A DNA stretch of 11,881 bases from UBA12276 sp041476285. GTDB lineage: Archaea > Micrarchaeota > Micrarchaeia > Micrarchaeales > Micrarchaeaceae. Positions 6,409 through 11,881 of the stretch are shown here, in pieces (position 1 is the first letter of the stretch; each line of letters begins with the position of its first letter). The notes beneath the pieces were generated by a model. The model was given only the letters and a program-made list of their open reading frames with translations. It ran no database searches and was not told the origin of the DNA. Made by a program: the position numbers and the translations under genes. The stretch lies in NCBI GenBank assembly GCA_041476285.1, contig JBGOTD010000019.1, positions 1 through 11,881 on the forward strand. The letters are read 5' to 3'.

Positions 6409-6424
6409 TTAGACATCTGTCTAA
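6409..6424. repeat. Inverted repeat TTAGACA-TC-TGTCTAA just after the two-TM gene
   Basis: Two perfect 7-base arms flank two bases, beginning right after the stop codon of the upstream gene and about 20 bases before the TATA-like site of the TRAM gene. As RNA it could form a six-pair stem with a four-base loop. As DNA it is a compact dyad suited to a dimeric regulator. No T-tract follows, so a classical terminator is unlikely. Confidence 0.5.
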
Positions 6425-6443
6425 ATTACCGAAATTAGTAGAA

Positions 6444-6455
6444 TATCTTTAAAAG
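6444..6455 (+). promoter_or_regulatory. TATA-like box of the TRAM gene
   Basis: TATCTTTAAAAG is centred near 6450. A start near 6476 would leave a leader of about 44 bases, long for this window, containing the small hairpin at 6490-6506 and the Shine-Dalgarno GGGTGA at 6509-6514. Confidence 0.45.
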
Positions 6456-6489
6456 GCTATTTGCCGCAATTATATTAGGGTAATTCAAT

Positions 6490-6506
6490 CCAAGTTAAAC
6501 GCTTGG
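6490..6506 (+). promoter_or_regulatory. Leader hairpin immediately before the TRAM Shine-Dalgarno
   Basis: CCAAG at 6490-6494 pairs with CTTGG at 6502-6506 across a seven-base loop. It ends two bases before GGGTGA (6509-6514), which in turn sits five bases before the ATG at 6520. A stem this close to the ribosome site could affect translation, but five pairs is weak and chance cannot be excluded. Confidence 0.35.
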
Positions 6507-6519
6507 TTGGGTGAGTAGT

Positions 6520-6771
6520 ATGGGATTGGTAGAACAATACGGAGTAGAAGAGGGACTAGAATACAGCATGAAAGTTGATGCAAAAGGCGCCAGGGGCGAA
6601 GGCATAGGAAAGATAGGGAACTTCATAATCTTTGTCAAGAACGCAAAGACAAGAATAGGCAACGTATACAAAGTGAAGGTGACAAAGGTGCACAGGACGT
6701 TCGCATATGCCGAGCTAAGGGATACAAAACAGCAGTTTGTAGGGAACGGCAGCCTTGTGGACTTCAGTTGA
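6520..6771 (+). CDS. Small TRAM-domain protein (predicted RNA-binding)
   Basis: An 83-residue protein made almost entirely of a TRAM domain (about residues 12-67). It shows the beta-barrel pattern VDAKGARGEGIGKIG, FIIFVKNAK, GNVYKVKVTKVHRTFAYAEL. TRAM domains bind RNA. In archaea, free-standing small TRAM proteins have been described as RNA chaperones with cold-shock-like behaviour, and the domain also occurs in tRNA-modifying enzymes. The role here is inferred from domain architecture. The ATG at 6520 is preferred over the in-frame GTG at 6511 because the GTG lies inside the Shine-Dalgarno GGGTGA (6509-6514), which has good five-base spacing to the ATG. The gene has its own TATA-like site and leader and is followed by a T-rich stretch. 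Confidence 0.88.
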   Translation: MGLVEQYGVEEGLEYSMKVDAKGARGEGIGKIGNFIIFVKNAKTRIGNVYKVKVTKVHRTFAYAELRDTKQQFVGNGSLVDFS

Positions 6772-6821
6772 GCCTTTCAAAAAAGTGAATTAATATATAG
6801 GTATTGGTTCAAAGTATAATG

Positions 6822-6842
6822 TATTCTTTTAGTACTTTTAAC
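6822..6842 (+). terminator. T-rich tract after the TRAM gene, possible terminator
   Basis: About 50 bases past the TRAM stop, short T runs occur in TATTCTTTTAGTACTTTTAA. Archaeal RNA polymerase terminates at U-rich tracts with or without aCPSF1/FttA, which is encoded nearby. No stem precedes the run, so the call rests on composition and position alone. Confidence 0.3.
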
Positions 6843-6910
6843 ATTCATAATCTTCATAATTCTATTAACAAAACGGCCTTAATAGAAAATTAGATGAATT
6901 GGGTATTCTG

Positions 6911-6930
6911 GTGCAAATGTACAAATGCAC
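6911..6930. promoter_or_regulatory. Operator-like interrupted palindrome upstream of psmB
   Basis: The site has arms GTGCA (6911-6915) and TGCAC (6926-6930) around a central palindrome TGTACA (6918-6923), all sharing one symmetry axis and separated by AA on each side. Sixteen of twenty positions are symmetric. It lies 58 bases before the proteasome start codon in a 216-base gap, a usual place for an archaeal regulator site. The binding protein is unknown. Confidence 0.4.
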
Positions 6931-6987
6931 AAAATGTATTTTGAGCTAATCATTCCTTAGCGCATAAGATATTCAACCGGTGTATAG

Positions 6988-7623
6988 ATGAAAAATGAAA
7001 TGGAAAAATTTATGAAAGGCACCACTACTGTAGGCATGGTGTGCTCGGATGGCGTTGTCATAGGCGCTGATACCAGAGCCACAATGGGCGCTTTCATAGC
7101 CAATCAAGACGTTAGAAAGGTATTCAGGATAGACAGCACATTGGGTCTGACTGTTGCTGGTGGAGTCGGAGACGCGCAGGAACTGATAAGAATCGTGAAG
7201 GCGCAGAACGAAATTTACAAGATGAACGAAAACAGGTCGATGTCGCCAAAATCAGCAGCATCGTTGCTTTCCATAATACTTCAACAGAACAAGATGTATC
7301 CTTTTTACGTGCAGCTGCTTGTCGCAGGTGTGGACGGAGAAGAACCCCAGATATACAATATTGATCCGCTTGGCGGCTACACAGAAGAGACAAAATTCAC
7401 AGTTACTGGCAGCGGTTCCGAGGTAGCAATAGGGTATCTTGAGGATTCCTACAAGAAGGGGGTCACCACAAAGGATGCAGTGAAGAATGTCGCCAGGGCA
7501 TTGGCAATAGCGATAAGAAGGAATGCGGCTACCGGAGACGGAATGATAATAGCTGTAATAACAAAATCAGGGTACACGGAATACTCTGGTAAAGAACTGG
7601 AAAAAGTTTTGGCGGCAAAATAA
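6988..7623 (+). CDS. psmB: 20S proteasome beta subunit
   Basis: N-terminal nucleophile protease subunit of the 20S proteasome. The 211-residue precursor has an 11-residue propeptide ending in Gly11; autocleavage exposes Thr12 (mature Thr1) in GTTTVG. Mature Asp17 (GADTR) and Lys33 (DVRK) fall exactly at their expected positions, and the TGSGS loop (140-144) supplies the Ser129-equivalent. Val at mature 45 fits a chymotrypsin-like S1 pocket. One deviation: the usual R-D-x-x-S/T-G motif holding Asp166 reads RNAATG (178-183), with Asn179 in place of Asp. The ATG is preceded by GGTG and TATAG, closely resembling the TFB leader. The alpha subunit is not in this window. aCPSF1 follows 59 bases downstream. 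Confidence 0.96.
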   Translation: MKNEMEKFMKGTTTVGMVCSDGVVIGADTRATMGAFIANQDVRKVFRIDSTLGLTVAGGVGDAQELIRIVKAQNEIYKMNENRSMSPKSAASLLSIILQQNKMYPFYVQLLVAGVDGEEPQIYNIDPLGGYTEETKFTVTGSGSEVAIGYLEDSYKKGVTTKDAVKNVARALAIAIRRNAATGDGMIIAVITKSGYTEYSGKELEKVLAAK

Positions 7624-7682
7624 TGCTTTTATCTCAATAGGGGACTACAGCACATTGCACACACGTATTTATCAGTGATTTT

Positions 7683-9650
7683 TTGGAAGAGAAAGCGGTA
7701 GAGAATAAAGAGCAAATCGATAAAGAGCAGGCTGAGGAGCTCTTTGACAAGATAAAGTCCATGATACCAGCGGAAGCCGGCTTTGTAAAGGCGGAATTCG
7801 AGGGACCGGACATAGTGGTCTATCTCAAGCATGCAAAGGTGCTGTACGAGGATGACAGCGTCATAAGGGGCATAGCATCCTCAATAAAGAAGAAGCTCGT
7901 GATAAGGAGCGAGGCAAATGCGCTTATGGCAAAGGCAAAGGCAGAAGAAATAATAAAGACGCTTGTGCCAAAGGACGCAGTAATAAACAACATAAAATTC
8001 ATAGAGGAATTCTCAGAAGTTTACATAGAGGCGCTCAAGCCAGGGCTTGTCATAGGAAAGAGCGGCTCAACGCTCAAGAGCATAGCAATGCAGACTAACT
8101 GGACACCAAAGGTGCTCAGGACGCCAACTATGGAGAGCGATACACTTACAAGGGTAAGGCAGCTGATGTTCAACGAGGCCGAATTCAGGAAGAAGTTCCT
8201 TATCGGAGTTGGAAAGCACATCAACAAGGCAATATCTAAGAGCGAATGGCTCAAGGCAACTGCACTTGGAGGTTACAGAGAGGTGGGGAGAAGCAGTTTG
8301 CTGCTGGAGACGCCTCACTCAAAGATAATACTCGACTGCGGATTGAGTCCCGAACCGGCAATAAAGGGGCTTGATGCAAACAACGGCTCTGACATAAACA
8401 AGGCATTCCCATATCTTGACAGCGCAAACCTCTCAATAAACGAGCTTGACGCTGTAGTGCTTACTCATGCTCACATGGATCACATAGGCTTTGTTCCATA
8501 CCTATTCAAATTCGGCTATGAGGGGCCCGTCTACTGCACACCACCGACAAGGGACATGGCTGCATTGCTGCTTAACGATTATCTAAAGCTCAGCCAGAGG
8601 GCTGGCGGAACACCGTTGTACGGCGAGAAGGACATAAGGAAGATGCTCACCCACATGATAACAAGGGACTACGGCGAGGTAACGAACATAACGGACGAGC
8701 TCAAGCTCACCTACCACAATGCAGGGCACATACTCGGAAGCGCAGCAGTTCATCTTCACGTTGGGGAAGGGATGTACAACATAGTGCATACCGGCGACAT
8801 GAAATACGGGTTTACAAGACTTTATGATCCTGCCGATACGAAATACCCAAGGATAGATTCATTATTCATAGAAAGCACTTATGGCGGCAACGGTGATATC
8901 ACAAAGAACCGTGGCGATGCGGAAAGGGACTTGATGGAAACCATAAAGTCAACGATAAAGAATGAGGGCAAGGTAATAATCCCGCTTTTTGCAGTAGGAA
9001 GATCCCAGGAAATGCAGCTTGTCCTTGAGAACTACATGATGAACAAACCCGAGTACAAGCTTGATGTGCCAGTCTATCTTGACGGCATGATACTGGAGGC
9101 AAGCGCAATACACACAGCATATCCTGAATACCTAAAGGAAAGCCTCAGGAACCGCATACTCAACAACAGGTCGCCATTCGAAAGCGAGATATTCGAGATA
9201 ATAAAAGGAGAACGTGAAGAGATATTTGACAGAGGCCCGGCAGTAATACTGGCAAGCGGCGGAATGATGAATGGCGGCGCAAGCCTTGAGTACTTCAAGA
9301 GGCTTGCGGACGATCCAAAGAACACGATAATATTCGTGGGATACAACAGCTCCAACTCGCTCGGAAGAAGGATACAAAACGGATTGAAAGAAGTGCCTCT
9401 ACCTGACGAGAACGGAAAGCTGTTGCCTGTAAAGATAAACCTGAATGTAAGGACAGTCGAGGGATTCTCAGGACACAGCGACAGGCACCAATTGCTGCAG
9501 TTCGTAGAGAACCTGAGGCCAAAGCCAAAGAGCGTATTCACAATGCACGGCGAAGAATCTAAATGCGAAGACCTTGCACGATCCATCGGTAGGATAATGC
9601 ATGTGGAGGCAAGGGCGCCTATGAATCTTGATTCCATAAGACTGAAATAA
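7683..9650 (+). CDS. fttA: aCPSF1/FttA: KH-domain beta-CASP ribonuclease and transcription termination factor
   Basis: Archaeal CPSF73-like nuclease that cleaves nascent RNA at U-rich sites and drives transcription termination. The 655 residues give the full family architecture: N-terminal KH-like domains to about 185, the second with the GKSG loop (125-128); a metallo-beta-lactamase domain with zinc motif HAHMDH (262-267), NAGHILG (H349) and HTGD (D372); a beta-CASP insertion with motif A FIESTYGG (E397) and motif B AIHTAYPEYL (H477); and motif C GFSGHSD (H598). All metal ligands appear intact. The start is the TTG at 7683. The first in-frame ATG is codon 27, which would cut into the N-terminal helix; the frame is closed by a stop at 7638, and AGTGAT just upstream is a weak Shine-Dalgarno. 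The 59-base gap after psmB holds a TATA-like GCTTTTATC near 7623-7631. Confidence 0.95.
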   Translation: MEEKAVENKEQIDKEQAEELFDKIKSMIPAEAGFVKAEFEGPDIVVYLKHAKVLYEDDSVIRGIASSIKKKLVIRSEANALMAKAKAEEIIKTLVPKDAVINNIKFIEEFSEVYIEALKPGLVIGKSGSTLKSIAMQTNWTPKVLRTPTMESDTLTRVRQLMFNEAEFRKKFLIGVGKHINKAISKSEWLKATALGGYREVGRSSLLLETPHSKIILDCGLSPEPAIKGLDANNGSDINKAFPYLDSANLSINELDAVVLTHAHMDHIGFVPYLFKFGYEGPVYCTPPTRDMAALLLNDYLKLSQRAGGTPLYGEKDIRKMLTHMITRDYGEVTNITDELKLTYHNAGHILGSAAVHLHVGEGMYNIVHTGDMKYGFTRLYDPADTKYPRIDSLFIESTYGGNGDITKNRGDAERDLMETIKSTIKNEGKVIIPLFAVGRSQEMQLVLENYMMNKPEYKLDVPVYLDGMILEASAIHTAYPEYLKESLRNRILNNRSPFESEIFEIIKGEREEIFDRGPAVILASGGMMNGGASLEYFKRLADDPKNTIIFVGYNSSNSLGRRIQNGLKEVPLPDENGKLLPVKINLNVRTVEGFSGHSDRHQLLQFVENLRPKPKSVFTMHGEESKCEDLARSIGRIMHVEARAPMNLDSIRLK

Positions 9651-9707
9651 AGAACAAGCTGGATGCAGAAACCGGATTAAAATTGCAGTAAGGTTGAACA
9701 CCCAAAA

Positions 9708-9725
9708 GCAATAAAGCTAAATATC
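9708..9725 (+). promoter_or_regulatory. TATA-like region of the J-like protein gene
   Basis: Two overlapping candidates, AGCAATAAAG (9708-9717) and GCTAAATATC (9716-9725), would place transcription starts near 9738 and 9746. The first gives a leaderless mRNA starting at the ATG at 9738; the second favours the in-frame ATG at 9753. Sequence alone cannot decide between them. Confidence 0.4.
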
Positions 9726-9737
9726 TGTTCCATTCAA

Positions 9738-10673
9738 ATGGTTTATGATAAAATGGTTAATCGAAGTGCTGCAAGAAGGGGCAAGTCCACAGAGGAGATA
9801 ATTTTCTTAAGATACAAAACCCAATTTGAAACGATTGATAAAGCGCACGATAAGGTGTTGTACGGCAACGGCCATGATGGAAACAATCCAATATCTCAAA
9901 TAACTGACTTGCTAATGCAAAGTGAACACAGGCACGTGAAACATGCCGCAGCCAACGCTCTTTATGCACTTATGAACAACGGCAATAGGAGGGCAGCAGA
10001 CAGCGCGGAGAAAGAACTGGAAAAAGCCATGGCAAAGGGCAGTGAATACACAAGAGCCGTAGCAATAAAATATATAAGACGCACCCTTATGAACGATATA
10101 AGGAATATTGAAGTAAAAGATGAGACAAGAGCGGAAATAGAGGAGGCAAGAAGCAGGACCGGCAACATATTAAAAAGTATTTTCGAAATCGAGGATTGCA
10201 ATTTGCAGCAGATATCAAATTCCATAATCCTAAGAGGAATTGCGAGCAAAATCCCAACGGTTGTTGAGATTACAAAAGGAATCATAAATCCCTATCTTCC
10301 CAAGAAGCAGGACGGAAGCGCAAATGACCTGTTCGGTCATTATAAAACATTAAACGTGCCAACGGGTGCCACAAAGGCGCAGATAAACGAAGCCCACAAA
10401 AGGCTTGTTCTAAAATATAAATCCGACAATGAGAAGCACGAGAGCACAAAGAAAAAAACCAACATTAGCGAATTTTCCGTTGCGCTTGAAACGTCGATAA
10501 AAGAAAACGAGTCAAAAATAAAAGAGCTAGACAGGGCTCGTATGATTCTTGGGGACACAAATAAAAGAAAAGAATACGACGAAAAGTTCAACAGGCAGCA
10601 GGCCAGGTCTCTTAGACTGATGCACCTCCTAAACTACAACGAAACACAGGCCAGGTCATTCCTGAGAACATGA
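9738..10673 (+). CDS. Helical protein with a degenerate (HPD-less) C-terminal J-like domain
   Basis: A 311-residue, mostly alpha-helical, charged protein. The first about 190 residues are helical pairs (for example HAAANALYALMNNGN at 69-83 and AVAIKYIRR at 107-115) that could form a HEAT/ARM-like solenoid; I do not recognise a family. Residues about 198-283 resemble a J domain: LFGHYKTLNVPTGATKAQINEAHKRL matches helix I and the start of helix II, and RARMILGDTNKRKEYDEKF matches helices III-IV. The His-Pro-Asp loop that triggers Hsp70 ATPase reads Lys-Ser-Asp (228-230), and the loop to helix III is lengthened by roughly 20 residues (about 232-255). It probably cannot stimulate DnaK in the usual way and may be a J-like adaptor. 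The gene ends 14 bases from the convergent dnaJ. The start is uncertain: ATG 9738 or 9753. Confidence 0.75.
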   Translation: MVYDKMVNRSAARRGKSTEEIIFLRYKTQFETIDKAHDKVLYGNGHDGNNPISQITDLLMQSEHRHVKHAAANALYALMNNGNRRAADSAEKELEKAMAKGSEYTRAVAIKYIRRTLMNDIRNIEVKDETRAEIEEARSRTGNILKSIFEIEDCNLQQISNSIILRGIASKIPTVVEITKGIINPYLPKKQDGSANDLFGHYKTLNVPTGATKAQINEAHKRLVLKYKSDNEKHESTKKKTNISEFSVALETSIKENESKIKELDRARMILGDTNKRKEYDEKFNRQQARSLRLMHLLNYNETQARSFLRT

Positions 10674-10687
10674 TTTAAAGGAAGAAA

Positions 10688-11407
<720 letters not shown>

Positions 11408-11415
11408 TGGTTGTT

Positions 11416-11881
11416 TTACTTGGCTTCAGGATCCGGATTTCCTTCGCTTCCTTCTGAGCTACTTGAGCCTTCAGCACCTTCCGATCCCTTGTACATGCTT
11501 GCCCCTATCTCCTGCAGCGTCTTTTGAAGTGCATCGCTCATCTCCTTTATCTTTCCGTAGTCCTCGCCCTTGAGCGCCTCCTCAAGTTCCTTCTTTGCAC
11601 CTTCGATTTTTTCTTTCACATCGGCAGGTATCTTCTCCTTGAATTCTTCCAGCGATTTATCCGTAGTGTAAACCATGGATTCAGCTGCGTTTCTTGTCTC
11701 TATATTATCCCTTATTATTTTGTCTTCAGCCTCGTGCACCTTCGCTTCCTCTGCCATCTTCTCTATTTCGTCCTTGTTCATCTTGTGCGGTGCAATTATG
11801 TCCATGCTCTGCGCCCTTCCTGTTGCCTTGTCCTTTGCTGTTACGTGCAATATGCCATTCGAGTCTATGTCGAATGTCACT
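11416..11881 (-). CDS. dnaK: DnaK (Hsp70) chaperone, C-terminal part only
   Basis: The last 154 codons of Hsp70; the 5' part lies beyond the window. The visible protein starts at the end of the beta substrate-binding domain (VTFDIDSNGILHVTAKDKATG, a family hallmark). It continues through the helical lid (about 80 residues, including the conserved NAAESMVYTTDKSLEEF pattern) and ends in a disordered Ser/Gly/Glu-rich tail, SEGNPDPEAK. The tail lacks a recognisable EEVD-type ending, as is usual outside eukaryotes. DnaK refolds or holds proteins in an ATP-dependent cycle with DnaJ and GrpE. Its stop codon lies 8 bases before the dnaJ ATG. The GTG at 11880 is simply an internal Val codon, not a start. 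Confidence 0.96.
   Translation of the reverse strand, partial: VTFDIDSNGILHVTAKDKATGRAQSMDIIAPHKMNKDEIEKMAEEAKVHEAEDKIIRDNIETRNAAESMVYTTDKSLEEFKEKIPADVKEKIEGAKKELEEALKGEDYGKIKEMSDALQKTLQEIGASMYKGSEGAEGSSSSEGSEGNPDPEAK

Noticed and set aside
9074..9637. 187-codon minus-strand ORF
   Set aside because: It lies entirely antisense to aCPSF1, whose catalytic motifs are intact; it is a codon-bias shadow.

Overview
The window reads as a piece of an archaeal chromosome. It carries an archaeal histone, a transcription factor B (TFB), an archaeal 20S proteasome beta subunit, the KH/metallo-beta-lactamase/beta-CASP nuclease aCPSF1 (FttA), a Hel308/Ski2-type helicase, a TRAM-domain protein, a pilin with an archaeal class III signal peptide, and an archaeal-type RNase P RNA that the sequence lets me fold. 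Genes are short and tightly packed, several RNAs look leaderless or nearly so, Shine-Dalgarno sites are of the GGTGA/GGTG kind, and Arg and Ile codons are mostly AGG/AGA and ATA. The reduced RNase P RNA and compact gene style would fit a small-genome (DPANN/Micrarchaeota-like) archaeon, but that placement is inference.

Layout. 1-621 (minus): an open-ended type IV pilin-like gene. It is divergent from 691-1209 (plus), a Nudix hydrolase, followed closely by 1230-3335, a Hel308-type helicase. 3360-3641 (minus) is a small membrane protein with a good TATA box. 3779-3976 (plus) is a histone, converging on a frameshifted BofA-like membrane gene (3983-4295, minus). 4381-4614 is the RNase P RNA. 4823-5974 is TFB, with an unusual N-terminal extension containing an AT-hook-like motif, followed one base later by a two-TM protein of unknown function (5976-6407). 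Then come a TRAM protein (6520-6771), proteasome beta (6988-7623) and aCPSF1/FttA (7683-9650). 9738-10673 encodes a helical protein with a J-like domain that lacks the HPD motif. It runs head-on into a dnaK-dnaJ pair on the minus strand (10688-11881), in which DnaJ is short and DnaK leaves the window.

How it fits together. Much of the window serves core information processing (histone packaging, TFB initiation, FttA termination and 3'-end cleavage, RNase P tRNA maturation, Hel308 repair) and protein quality control (proteasome, DnaK/DnaJ). I see no transposon, CRISPR array, defence island, tRNA or rRNA. The most unusual items are the HPD-less J-like protein facing dnaKJ, the DnaJ that stops just after its zinc-finger domain, the compact RNase P RNA, the AT-hook extension on TFB, and the one-base frameshift in the BofA-like gene. 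No wholly new multi-gene system is evident.
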